From Metridium senile (Eukaryota > Cnidaria > Anthozoa > Actiniaria > Metridiidae): DNA of 64,000 nucleotides. The notes under the pieces are model-generated. The model saw only the letters and a program-made list of their open reading frames with translations. It did not search any database and had not been told where the DNA came from. The stretch lies in assembly GCA_949775045.1 (NCBI GenBank), contig OX459096.1, positions 35,565,316 through 35,629,315 on the forward strand. Reading direction: 5' to 3'. Below, in pieces: positions 23,263-34,754 of this stretch. The stretch's first letter is position 1, and each line of letters opens with the position of its first letter. The position numbers and the translations under genes were made by a program.

Positions 23263-23840
23263 ATGTAATTATGTTAGGATAGGTGTCTTAAACAACATAC
23301 TAAAAATCCCAAAAAATCCCTTCGGTGGAACATCCTCAAAAATCGAATTAAAGATTTCATCATTTCACCACAATACAATACTATACAATACAATACTTTT
23401 TATTTATACCTTGCACGAATTTACAATTTTTTTTACAATATATAAAATACAATAAGATATAATTTTAGGTATTGGTCCTAACTAATAACTAAGGAACCAC
23501 AGGGAACCCGCAATTGGTAAAAATATGACCAAACTGTTAAATTTTGTCAAATATGAAATGATAGAAATATTTCCATTATATTATGATAGAATAGTGTTTC
23601 TGTATAGATGTTTTCAATTTCCAATCAAATAGGTTGAAGTAATATGATAAAAATCAATATATAGAATACTCACCACAGGGATCCCGCATCTCAAAACTGA
23701 AATTTTAAACTTTTCGAAAAAATTTCTGAAGGAATTTCACTAGAGAAGTGAAGATAAAAATCACTATTAGAGTTTTGTTTCATTGTGAATTCAGAACAAA
23801 AATGTTTATTCATGATGTGTGAAGTATTTATACTTATAAG

Positions 23841-25184
23841 TAATACCCTGGTCACCAGAGGCTTGCATAACTTTCTCCCTGACACGTATTTTGAGCTGCG
23901 AAGCAGCAAGACTTGTTTATTTTCATTTTTGTTAATGGGTCGTTTACAAGGGACATTTTCTCGTAATTGATCCCGATTTTGTATACAAAAGTTATATTAG
24001 ATCCTGGCCTGCTCGATCCCAAAGCCTCGCGCATTTTGATCCCTGACCCATGAATTTATTCATATGATCCCGATCCCTCTTCTGTGATCCCTGATTCCAG
24101 CTGATTCTGACTATATGTGATTCCTGATCCTAGGCATGTGATCCCTGATTCCACATCCCTCGTCACGACCTTGAGATTGAATGTTATAGATACGCTGTAG
24201 TACATTTGTAGATATGCTAAGCGGCAAGACGATTGAACATACTGTATAAAGAGGCCATTTGCAATGGGATTCAGCATTATTTCTGTCAGTTCAATTCTCT
24301 ACCACGCATCAATCTATCAGCGGTATTCACACTGCGCATTAGAATACTGGTTCTATTTTTAATCCGTCAAAGCTTGGCATAGCAGCAGGCGCGTCTAACA
24401 AGGTTTGATTCGTATATAGAAAGGATCGATAAACTTCTGAATATTTAACCTGCAGAGTTACTTCCATCATCTGTATTGAAATGTACCGACGGCACGTTTA
24501 GAGTATGAGTGGTTTCCTGTTGCACTAACTGTGACTACCGAACTAAGTGGTTTCTATATCTTCTAAGTGGCTGCGATTGCTGGTCACTTTTTCCACCTGT
24601 GAATTGCGCTATTTTAGACATTTCATGAATAAAGCACTTCTTGGATTTTCGGGGTTTTTTTCATCTGATGAGAGTAAATAGAAACCAATTGTCGCACCAA
24701 ACGACCCTTAGAACTGATTTTTGAGCCAAATCTCTAAATGGACCCTAAAAGGTACGCACTGGAAATATTTTAACCCTAAAAGGTACGCCGATCACCCCCG
24801 GGGGGGGGGGGGGGGGCTGTATTTAAGTACGAGGCCTTATTTACTAGCAGCCTTTCTACATACCTACCGCAAAGTCGATCTAAATGCTAGAATTGTAAGC
24901 CCTGTCCACACCGCCATGAGCTCAGTGCCCTACTCTTAGTCGAACAGTTGTGTGTGGTGTGTGGAGAGACGGGACCTCTGGTTTTAATTACATCCTTATC
25001 GTGAAGAAGACGTGAAAGTCTAACTATTTGCAAATGCCGATTTACAAAGGCATCACCTAGCTTCTTCTCAACTATTTTAAGACCCTGAGTATTGGTCTGG
25101 CCGAGACGCGAATCCCACACTTCCCGCACGATAGCCCAGCACTTGTCCAACTATACCAACTGGTTGGCCAACCTTTAACTAAGG
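23841..25184. repeat. tandem TGATCCCTGATTCC repeats and G-tract, element interior
   Basis: Bases 24000-24160 repeat TGATCCC(T/G)GATTCC-like units. A run of about 16 G follows a CCCTAAAAGGTACGC repeat at 24745-24815. The CCCTAAAAGGTACG motif also occurs near 44908 and 44980. No gene seen. Confidence 0.45.
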
Positions 25185-25576
25185 CCCTGTCCACACTAGT
25201 GCGTTTTCGTTTGGACCCGTTTTCGTTTGATTTGAAAACGCATCGATCGCGTCACACTACCGTTTTGCTCCGTTTTCGACTGTCCACACTAATACGCTCA
25301 AAAACGATCGAAACGATGGTGTTGCGAAAGTTTGACAATATGCACATGCTAATGTGGTACATTTGACGTAAGCGTTTTCATTTCGAGACGTTTTCGACTG
25401 TTCACACTAATACGATATGTATGCGTTTTCATTTTGATCCACTTTCAAGAGCGTTTTCAAATCAATGCGGTTTCGATGATACGCTTAGCGTATTAGTGTG
25501 GACGGAATTGAAAGCCTAAACAGATCAAAATGTATGTGTTTTAAAACTAAAACGCACTAGTGTGGACGTCGACGGG
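25185..25576. mobile_element. MITE with CCCTGTCCACACTAGTGCG-type ends
   Basis: Inverted ends CACACTAGTGCGTTTT and multiple CGTTTTCG / CACACTAATACG subterminal motifs in both orientations. No coding sequence. Confidence 0.6.
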
Positions 25577-26149
25577 ACCTAAAACGGCAAACTTGCTAAA
25601 CAGAGAAAAAGACTATAATGTGAAGCCGGTATAAATACTTCACACATTATGAATAAACATTTTTGTTCTGAATTCACAACAAAACAAAACTATAATAGTG
25701 ATTTTTATCTTCACTTCTCTAGTGAAATTCCTTCAGAATTTTTTTCGGAAATTTTAAAATTTCAGTTTTGAGATGCGGGATCCCTGTGGTGAGAAGTATT
25801 CTATATATTGATTTTTATCATGTTACTTCAACGAATTTGATTGGAAATTGAAAATATCTGTACAGAAACACTATGCTATCATAATGTAATGGAAATCTTT
25901 CTATTTTTTCATATTTGACAAAATTGAACAGCTTGGTCATATTTTTTCCAATTGCGGGTTCCCTGTGGTGAAATGATGAAATCTTTAATTCGATTTTTGA
26001 GGATGTTCCACCGAAGGGATTTTTTGGGATTTTTAGTATGTTGTTTAGGACACCTATACTAACATAATTACAGTGAGAAACATTCTATTGCAATTTGTTT
26101 GGACTCAAACCACAGATTGACTGGACTATAACCAGTCCTGATACATTAA

Positions 26150-26826
26150 GGCCTGGAAGGCTTCGTGGGGGGTCTAAAATCGTTTTATTTTTGCTATATC
26201 GTTGTTTTTATCTCAAACCTTACCAAACTTGGTATAATCACATAACTTTACGTCCTTAACATTTTGAAGGGGAAAAGTTAATGAAAATCGGTCACGTGAT
26301 CTTGATCCATACTTCGACAGACCCAAAGTTTTTGAATCAAAATGGGGAGATGGAGATTATTTGTACAAAATTACTTTTAGTGTAGTTTCACTTTACATCA
26401 TACGAAGTGTAAGGATCCGCCTTAATACCTGAACCAACATTACAAGTTTAAGAGATATTTGCCAATGTTTTATTGAACAAACTGGTCACGTGACCTGTTT
26501 TGCTAAATATCCCCTAAACGACTATAGTTGGCCCAGGTATTAAGGCGGAGTAGAATAGTACCTATCGGGAGCCCATTACCCATTAATGGGCTCCTGTACC
26601 TATTGAAAAAATCACAAAAATATAAAAGGATTTCATGCTAAGATAATAACCGTCTCCCCATTTAAGGTGAAAGTTTTGTACATTTTGTAGTCCAGATAAA
26701 GGTCACGTGACTAATTTTTCCGAACATTTTCCCCTTATGTGACTATACCAAGTTTGGTTAGGTTTGAGATAAATAGATATAGCAAAAATAAAACGATTTC
26801 AGCCATAATTTCTTTCAATCCAGGCC
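26150..26826. mobile_element. TTAA-flanked element (piggyBac-like target)
   Basis: GGCCTGG ends with about 100 bp of inverted subterminal homology (ATTTTTGCTATATC, ACCAAACTTGGTATA). TTAA on both sides (26146-26149, 26827-26830). It splits the right end of the 15.6-kb block. A similarly built element lies at 40984-41647. Confidence 0.6.
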
Positions 26827-26849
26827 TTAACATGCTTGAGGTTATAGTG

Positions 26850-26994
26850 AAGCAATAAACGAGCGATTTCCGTGGTTTATCGGTGTAATAAACCACGCGG
26901 GATGTTGGGAGAACACGAAAAAAGGCCTAAGAAAATCTCAAGCCTCCGTGGTTTATTACACCGATAAACCACGGAAATCGCTCGTTTATTGCTT
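26850..26994. mobile_element. 145-bp foldback MITE (also at 45484-45606)
   Basis: AAGCAATAAACGAGCGATTT and GTGGTTTATCGGTGTAATAA are inverted at the two ends. TTATA lies just outside both ends. The same element at 45484-45606 shows it predates the block duplication. Confidence 0.65.
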
Positions 26995-27745
26995 TTATAA
27001 TCTAGAAAGTGTTTCAAAAACGAAATAAAAACGAATTAAAATAAGTTATTTTTTTTTTCATTTTGCTGATGAACAAATCAATTCTCCTGAGAATTCTCAA
27101 CCATCCAATCAAATCGCTTGTTATAAGCACAAATGTACAAATCTTTCACAACTTTCAAAACTACAAAATTATATTCTGCAGGTTATGTTTTCATGAAAAT
27201 ATTACATTCTTTTTAAATTTTTGGGAGAATATGGTAGATGCAAGTGGACAATGCCTCAAATCAAAGCTCTATGGATCAATGTAGCTTGCAAGCTAATGAA
27301 ACGATCGAGTTTGTTGTCAATAACGTGTTTGTTGGCCGGTTCTTGTTGGGAAATCCCCGATGATTTTGGTCGTAATAATGAAGGATTTATTGACTAACAA
27401 ACAAATCTAGACATCGTTTAACATCAAGCAGATGATATTTATTCACTACTGACATCGACATTATGTGGCTGGTTTGAGTTGAGGATTGCTTGGACATTTT
27501 TCAATCAAGTTAGATTCACCGCTAAATTCGGACGAACAGAAATCGCCATGATAGTCAGGTAATCCTGCTTTGAACAAAAAAAGATGTATTCGCCGTTGGT
27601 CAGTTATTAAATAAATGCATTGATGAATACTTAAGATATTAACTATAGTTATATCGTAAAGCATCTGTTTTTGCAAGGTTATTTATTCAAGTGGATAATT
27701 TGTGTGCTAAACTGTGTCCGTTGGATTCCGTGTAATTCGCTCACA
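26995..27745. repeat. duplicated block X1 (partner 45607-46350)
   Basis: Nearly identical, same orientation, to 45607-46350. It includes an exon-like minus segment (27564-27461). Confidence 0.8.
27461..27564 (-). CDS. possible terminal exon, block X1 copy 1
   Basis: A pyrimidine tract and CAG acceptor precede a 34-codon open segment (LPDYHGDFCSSEFSGESN ... QLKPAT-stop). The same structure is intact at 46177-46074. No upstream exon or family is recognised, so this may be chance. Confidence 0.25.
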
Positions 27746-27755
27746 GGCACCCCAG

Positions 27756-28595
27756 ATCCTGACGTTTCGGGCGTTAATTAATACACTAATCTATTAAGCC
27801 CGATCATTTGTATCATAGAAAATAGTATATTTATTTATGGTTTATGATATTGTGATATTTTTTCCAAATATAGAATATCAAAACTTTGCTGACGTACATA
27901 ACTGAAATACCGTGATTTATTATATAACATATAGTGGTATACCGAGTGATATCAACTAGATAAAAAGCCTATCCTAGTCATGAAGATATCATTGATATCG
28001 CACATGTGTGATATCACTCTCAACCAATCAACTTTCAAAATATATTTTTTTTCTTCTTCAATTTGTTATATAATAAACAGAACATTACATGTGCGCCTGG
28101 AGATATGAATTTTATCTTCTCGTGTTGAAAAGATATCCCACTTATTCGCTGCGCTCACTCGTGGGATATCTTATCAACACTCGAAGATAAAATTCATATC
28201 TCCGCGCGCCCATGTAATATCCTCTATATATCTGTCTTGGTTGCTCGGTTTTGTTAAATGCTTGTAAGGTTAATAAGACATGCTAGAAGTTGCTATTAAC
28301 GATCCCTTCCCAGGGAAGGTGCATGGCTGTTTCCTTAATCCTTAAGTTAAAGGTTTTCATACATTACGAAATCACTGTTCCCTAAAATATTTTACCTTTT
28401 ATTCCCATGATCTCAAAAATACTGTTGTTTTATCATATTTTTGTTGCCTTAAAATATTTAAGAATGTTCCCTGTCTCTTGAAAATAAATGCTTCTGTTTC
28501 CTCGTTCGGCTAAAACCCCTGAGAGCCGGGCTCATAAATAAGTTAGTTATTTCAGAAAACATTGAGCGGGATCTTGACAAAGATTGATTGTACAA
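27756..28595. repeat. duplicated block X2, first part (partner 58645-59180)
   Basis: Starts CGTTTCGGGCGTTAATTAAT in both places. About 300 bp (27925-28228), including a foldback element, is absent from the partner. Confidence 0.75.
28084..28218. mobile_element. 135-bp foldback element
   Basis: GAGATATGAATTTTATCTTC and its inverse enclose GATATCCCAC blocks; ends ATTACATG. Absent from the paralogous block at about 58800. Confidence 0.6.
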
Positions 28596-29386
28596 ATAAT
28601 CAAAATAAAGATGATGCTGTAGTTCTATCTAAAGATCTCAATGTACTACAGGAAATCCTAGAAATCATTCACAAGACATGTTTAAGGTATGGTCTGGAAA
28701 TAAGTTTTAAGAAAACAAAGACACAAGTATTTAACGATACAGAACTTATGAATGAAAGGAGTATTCTGAAAATTGCTGGGAATGAAATTGTAAATGTGAA
28801 AGAATTTAAGTACCTTGGTCATATGTTTTATAGTGACATGAAGGAATCGTTTGTGGATAATAGAATGCGTGCAAATGGGAAATTTCATGAACTAAAGAAC
28901 GTATTGACTGATCACAAAGTGTCAATGAAAACCCGTAAAAAATTGCTTGAATCCTGTATTAGATCAAGACTTACTTACTGTACTGAGGCTCAGCTACCGA
29001 AAGAAAATGAAATGAAAAAGTTAGAATCGTGTTGGTATGGTTTCCTGAGAAGAATGGTAAGGAATGAATGGGAACGAAAAACGAACAGTGAAGGAGAAGA
29101 AACGTATGCACTTAAATACAGAAACATAGATCTGGAGAGAATTGTTGGAACCTCATCAATACGAGATTTTATATACATAAGATATTTGAAGTATATCGCA
29201 CACGTGTGCAGAAGAACGAACTCGCACTTGACGAAACAATTACTATTCATAAACCCATCAGCCAAATTTGTTAGAGATCCTTGGATCAAAATAGAGAAAC
29301 TGCTAAATGTTGATAAAGAACAAGCTAAAAGATCTACGCAAGACAGAAAAGCCTTCAATGGACTACTACAACAGAATTTTGTTTAA
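28562..29386 (-). other. shadow strand of the LINE fragment, no gene
   Basis: The minus strand over this interval is only the complement of the plus-strand LINE reverse-transcriptase fragment. It is listed so that its open frames are not mistaken for genes. Confidence 0.6.
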
Positions 29387-29458
29387 TTTCTCTGTAGTAA
29401 TATGTCCCCACTGAGTAACTAATCGTTTAATAGTGGAATAAAACTGATACTGATACTG
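28595..29458 (+). mobile_element. 5'-truncated LINE, RT thumb fragment
   Basis: The open frame to a stop at 29386 reads GLEISFKKTKTQVF, VNVKEFKYLGHMFYSDM, RKKLLESCIRSRLTYCTEA and WYGFLRRMVRNEW: the palm end and thumb of a non-LTR reverse transcriptase of a different lineage from the CR1-like copies. The 3' end is CTGATACTGATACTGATG after AATAAA. The paralogous block at about 59180 lacks it (AAAGATG directly before TGTGCTGTCCC), so it inserted after the duplication. Confidence 0.75.
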
Positions 29459-29863
29459 ATGTGCTGTCCCATTTTATGAATTTTCTTTTTTCTTTCATTT
29501 TTTTATGTTAAATTTTTTTAACACATTCTCGAACAGTAGCATAACGGAATTCCACAACACGTAAGATTATAAGTGTCCCACATGAGTAATTAAAGTTTGA
29601 ATTGACATATAGTCTACTATACATGCATTGTGTAAAAGCTTTGTAAGGTTTGAAGATAACCTCTCATGGAGTAGCCTGTGTTACAGCCGGAATTTTTCTC
29701 TCGAAAGTCCGTCTGTGAATCAGAGCAACGAACCGTGTTCTGGCCCCCAGCGAACTACACGATTATATATACTAGATGCTGATTGGCTTTCGATGATGCT
29801 CCTTCTTACACGAACTCTCATTGGATAATTGAACATAACCGGAAGTATTAAATTGTCCAATGA

Positions 29864-30039
29864 GAAATTTAAAGAATAATCTTATTTGTGAAATGGTTTT
29901 ATATTCAAAATTAAAAACTGTTTCCTGTTGACAGTTTTATTAAATATAGCAAACATACACTGAAAAATATGTTTTATGTTATGGGGAAAGGGAAGATTTA
30001 AACAAAATTTTTCTCATATCTAAAACAGTGTCTTTTGTA
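29864..30039 (+). repeat. dispersed repeat, partner 4651-4826
   Basis: Nearly identical over 176 bp in direct orientation. Possibly part of the adjacent Penelope-like element. Confidence 0.75.
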
Positions 30040-30050
30040 AAGATATCATT

Positions 30051-30273
30051 TTAACTCTGATGATATTGGTAAAACGGAATCTTCATCTATTTATAAACAC
30101 TATCTTAAAGAACACAATAGTACTGCTCCTGACAACTTAATTAATAACTTTATTGTTCTTAAGAAATGTTCTAGCAAATTTGACTGCCTTCTGCACGAGA
30201 TGCTGTACATCAGGGAATTAAAACCTGTCCTGAATGTACAGTCCGATTCCATCAAGGCTAAATTATTTACATA
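30051..30273 (+). pseudogene. Penelope-like GIY-YIG endonuclease end
   Basis: The frame DIGKTESSSIYKHYLKEHN, then FIVLKKCSSKFDCLLHEM and LYIRELKPVLNVQSDSIKAK, ends LFT-stop. This is the typical C-terminus of Penelope GIY-YIG domains, with the conserved EML(Y/F)I(R/K)ELKP motif. Only the end of the ORF is left. A hammerhead-like motif lies 45 nt after the stop, as in other Penelope elements. Confidence 0.75.
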
Positions 30274-30318
30274 AATTAGTTTATAAGCGAACTTTCTGCA
30301 TTTTGTAATTAGTATTAT

Positions 30319-30351
30319 CTGATAATGGAGCGTGATAGCTCCGAAACGTCA
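30319..30351 (+). ncRNA. degenerate hammerhead-like motif, second Penelope remnant
   Basis: CTGATAATG, then GGAGC/GCTCC stem II with loop GTGATA, then GAAACGTC. The core reads CTGATAA where CTGATGA is needed, so activity is doubtful. Confidence 0.45.
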
Positions 30352-30414
30352 AAAAACAATTATTTCTTTACTAAGTCTCATTTTTACATCATTATGTGTT
30401 TCAAAATCATTACT

Positions 30415-30564
<150 letters not shown>

Positions 30565-30714
30565 GGTTTATTTGAAGCATTTCTACAGATTTCTACAGAG
30601 TAGCTCACGAGCGTTTCATTTCCCAATAACCTTATCTTTTTAATGCCTGCGATAGATTTGGCGCGCGGTAGTTCCCTTTACGAGCTTAGTAACCACGCTG
30701 GGTCTCTGCAATGC

Positions 30715-33700
30715 CATTCTCGTACCCAGGCTAACTCGGTCGTTCATCTCTCCCGTCATTACCTCTGGTAACAACGGATTTGAGACCCTCTCAGGCCGAT
30801 GCTGATTGGCCAGTAAAATCGCGCATGCGCGAGTTTCGACGTACATTGACCCTAGGGTTCTCGTTCGTGATTGGTGGAATTTCTACGATGCTCGGAGCTT
30901 TTTGAAATGTGTTTTCTGCGCATAAAGTAAAGTACACAAAGCTGACTCATTTTGTAACGGGCTCAGGAAGAATTCAAAATGGCGGGTAAACGGAGTAGAT
31001 ATGAAAGCATCCAAAAAACGTTAGGAAATTGTGTTCTAACTCCACCTTGAACTGCTAAAACTTATTTTATGCATATTTAGGACTATGAGGAATGTATGAA
31101 GGTATGTTTTGGTTTTCGTGAAGCGCATTTTGAGACGATTACAGGCATTGTTTGTTATCGATAAATTCAGTACCAGAATTGAATTGCTGCATTAAAGCTT
31201 TCTTCTCGAATTCTGTACTTCTTTCCTGCTGTTGAGGCAAGTAAAACTTTACTGACGTTGAAATTTTAATGAAGTGTATCTGATCTGTTGTTTGAAGCAA
31301 GGAATCTCAACATATGATAGAAACTAAGGTTTATAACTTATTGTAAATCATTCCCACATTTATATCATGAATATATGATGGTAAAACATTCATATAGCCT
31401 TATCAGTAATAAAAATGATTTCAATGCATTCTGTAGTGGATATTATGAACTTTCACACTGTAATTTTGACTCTATTATAAAGCTATTATATTTGCCTTGG
31501 CTTTTCAAAATAATCTAATTATTATTAAATGTGAGGTGTTTATAATTTCACAGGCTATAATGTACATGATGAACAAGGGGTCAATTAGTATTTTTGTATT
31601 GGTGTGTTAGATTTTGAAATGAATAATTTAGCCAATTTACTGATATTAAATTACAATTCCAAATGCTATTATTGCAACCAGTGAACTGTCACTTCATATT
31701 TATAGTAGATACAGTACTTATTTATATATTTTGTCATTGATATATTGATTTGTATTATTCTTGATATAAAACATAACTATGCAGAAACACTATTTGTAGA
31801 TATGCCAACATGTTGTGATAATAATAACAATGGCAATCAGATAACTACACTTACAATAGTTGAAGTGGTCCTATTTCAGTTGTATATCAAGTAAATTTTA
31901 TTCTGGTTAGATATCAAAAATCACTTCTGAAATTCATTTGTCATCTCACTTTTCTCATATTGACCTGTTTTAGATGATTTAAGTCTATTTTAGGGACATA
32001 AAAACTGTTCAAAATATCATTTCTGCATCATAAAAATCATATTTTATTGAAATATTTATGATAATTATTGCAATGCAGACCAATTGTCAATAACTTAAAT
32101 TTTGTTTTCTATTTTGTTTTATTTATTTATTTGTCACAATAGAGTACAAACATTAAAAGCGTGAAAAATAAATAGTACTAAATAGTGATATTTTATGCTA
32201 ATTCTATTGTTTTCTATTGTTTAATTAGCACTATTTAGTACTAATTAGTAGTACTTGTTTCATGGGTATAATGTTTGTACACTATATAAATGTAGTTGAA
32301 ATAAAATGAAACGAGAAGTTAATGATAAAATTTCTAAAACTAATTTTGTGACAGGTAGAAGCTCTGTAGCTTTCTAGACTTTCGTCCCTATTGATAAACT
32401 TCCCCTATAAATTAAAAAAATATATATATTAAGAAGTCTAAGTTTATGGCCTATAAAATAGGGTTGATTGTGATAGTAGTATAAAAGAGATTTGCAATCT
32501 TCTTTATATTCCTTTCATATATAATACTATGTGTTTGTGTGAATACTCGACTGTAACCTGTTGTCAGCTAGTAGTACCTAGTTATGTCCTTTTAATTAAA
32601 ATTGGATTAAAATTGTTATTTTTGCAAAACAATGATATAATCTAAATATTTATTGTTATTTCAAGCAATTGAACAATCTCATTATCTGCCATCTAATCAG
32701 TTTTGCCTATCCAAGTACCAGCATAGTTATGTATGTATGTATGCTATTTAATTATTATCATTTAGGGACTAGATAAAAATAACATCTGTAATTCTAGTTA
32801 TCCTATTAAAATAAAGTGCTTTATTGTTATTATGATTATAATTAAATGTCAAGTTTGTAATTCTCAGACTTAGACCTTGATCAGTAGGTAAAAAGAAGAG
32901 GGAAAACACCTGTGGTAGTGTTATTGTTTTTTTGAAATGCTCATTCCTTATTGGTTTGGTACTACTAAAATTATACAAACTATTACTTCACATTCTATTG
33001 TGGCTGCATGAAGCCAGTGCAATTAAGAACTCAAATATTCAGTTCAGATTAAAACCCAACAGTGTAACTGTACTGTAAAAACAAGATGTCATGGAACATG
33101 ATGTAATATTTTACCCTTATTGATATCATCACTAGAGTGCAATAATTTATTCAATACAGCAAATATATCAACAGAACTGCTAATTAGAAAGATGCTGTGG
33201 GTTTGATAATAGTTTAGTTAAATACACATGAAATGAGGAATGGAAATGAGACGTCGAATAGACTTTTACTGCGTTCCTTTCATCCTATTATTTTATTTGA
33301 ATACTGCAGAGCTCCATTTCATGTATATTCTGATGTGATATGCTTACCTAAAAAGATATTTTGACTGTGAAATATAAAGTCAAGTGCATATAGTATGTCT
33401 GTGAGATATTTGAATATTTTATGGAGCTTCCGGCAGTATCTATTAGTATTTAGTAATTTGTATTTCATGAATATACTGTTTGCACTCTATTGAGTATAGA
33501 ACAAAAAGTATATAAACTTATATATAAAGATTTGTACCAAAAAAGGAAACTACTGGTATACACATTTACAATGATATTACAACTGAAATAAGACCACTTC
33601 AACTATTGTAAGTGTAGTTATCTGATTGCCATTGTTATTATTATCACAACATGTTGGCATATCTACAAATAGTGTTTCTGCATAGTTATGTTTTATATCA

Positions 33701-34745
33701 AGAATAATACAAATCAATATATCAATGACAAAATATATAAATAAGTACTGTATCTACTATAAATATGAAGTGACAGTTCACTGGTTGCAATAATAGCATT
33801 TGGAATTGTAATTTAATATCAGTAAATTGGCTAAATTATTCATTTCAAAATCTAACACACCAATACAAAAATACTAATTGACCCCTTGTTCATCATGTAC
33901 ATTATAGCCTGTGAAATTATAAACACCTCACATTTAATAATAATTAGATTATTTTGAAAAGCCAAGGCAAATAATAGCTTTATAATAGAGTCAAAATTAC
34001 AGTGTGAAAGTTCATAATATCCACTACAGAATGCATTGAAATCATTTTTATTACTGATAAGGCTATATGAATGTTTTACCATCATATATTCATGATATAA
34101 ATGTGGGAATGATTTACAATAAGTTATAAACCTTAGTTTCTATCATATGTTGAGATTCCTTGCTTCAAACAACAGATCAGATACACTTCATTAAAATTTC
34201 AACGTCAGTAAAGTTTTACTTGCCTCAACAGCAGGAAAGAAGTACAGAATTCGAGAAGAAAGCTTTAATGCAGCAATTCAATTCTGGTACTGAATTTATC
34301 GATAACAAACAATGCCTGTAATCGTCTCAAAATGCGCTTCACGAAAACCAAAACATACCTTCATACATTCCTCATAGTCCTAAATATGCATAAAATAAGT
34401 TTTAGCAGTTCAAGGTGGAGTTAGAACACAATTTCCTAACGTTTTTTGGATGCTTTCATATCTACTCCGTTTACCCGCCATTTTGAATTCTTCCTGAGCC
34501 CGTTACAAAATGAGTCAGCTTTGTGTACTTTACTTTATGCGCAGAAAACACATTTCAAAAAGCTCCGAGCATCGTAGAAATTCCACCAATCACGAACGAG
34601 AACCCTAGGGTCAATGTACGTCGAAACTCGCGCATGCGCGATTTTACTGGCCAATCAGCATCGGCCTGAGAGGGTCTCAAATCCGTTGTTACCAGAGGTA
34701 ATGACGGGAGAGATGAACGACCGAGTTAGCCTGGGTACGAGAATG
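30715..34745. mobile_element. 4.0-kb Mutator-type element, 1.17-kb inverted arms
   Basis: Arms 30715-31889 and 33570-34745 appear almost identical. Ends CATTCTCGTACCCAGG. Exact 9-bp duplication CTGCAATGC (30706-30714, 34746-34754). The loop (31890-33569) has no transposase frame. The high arm identity suggests recent insertion or arm-to-arm conversion. Duplication length and long arms fit Mutator-like elements. Confidence 0.85.
31890..33569. other. loop of the 4.0-kb element, non-coding
   Basis: A/T-rich, no recognisable protein. It includes a nested inverted pair at about 32145-32282 (GTACAAACATTA ends, TAGTACTAAATAGTG inner), perhaps a small MITE. Confidence 0.5.
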
Positions 34746-34754
34746 CTGCAATGC

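Larger units (their letters stand above)
20402..26127. mobile_element. large inverted-repeat element carrying a LINE
   Basis: The left arm (20402-20467 continuing at 23265-23840) is inverted against 25630-26127. The outer edge reads TAGTCCAGTCAATCT. The left arm is interrupted by a LINE and by a short retro-insertion (about 23372-23499) with a CCACA duplication. Shared landmarks include AATCCCTTCGGTGGAACATC and CACAGGGATCCCGCATCTC. The target duplication is not resolved. Confidence 0.65.
11255..26840. mobile_element. 15.6-kb nested transposon block with outer inverted ends
   Basis: Left end CTCAAGCATGTAAAGG then TATCAAGACTGGTTATGGAC; right end is its inverse, split by a TTAA-flanked element. 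Next to methyltransferase copy 2 the same place reads GGTAGTTATAGTGAAGC uninterrupted (45471-45487). Here GGTAGT and GTTATAGTGAAGC are separated by the whole block, giving a 2-bp duplication GT (11253-11254, 26841-26842). No transposase of the outer element is visible. Its interior is almost entirely other elements. Confidence 0.7.

Noticed and set aside
27756..27815. Hammerhead ribozyme around GGGCTTAAT...GCCCGAAACG (minus), also at 58645
   Set aside because: Stem and GAAACG are present, but the CTGATGA core is not.
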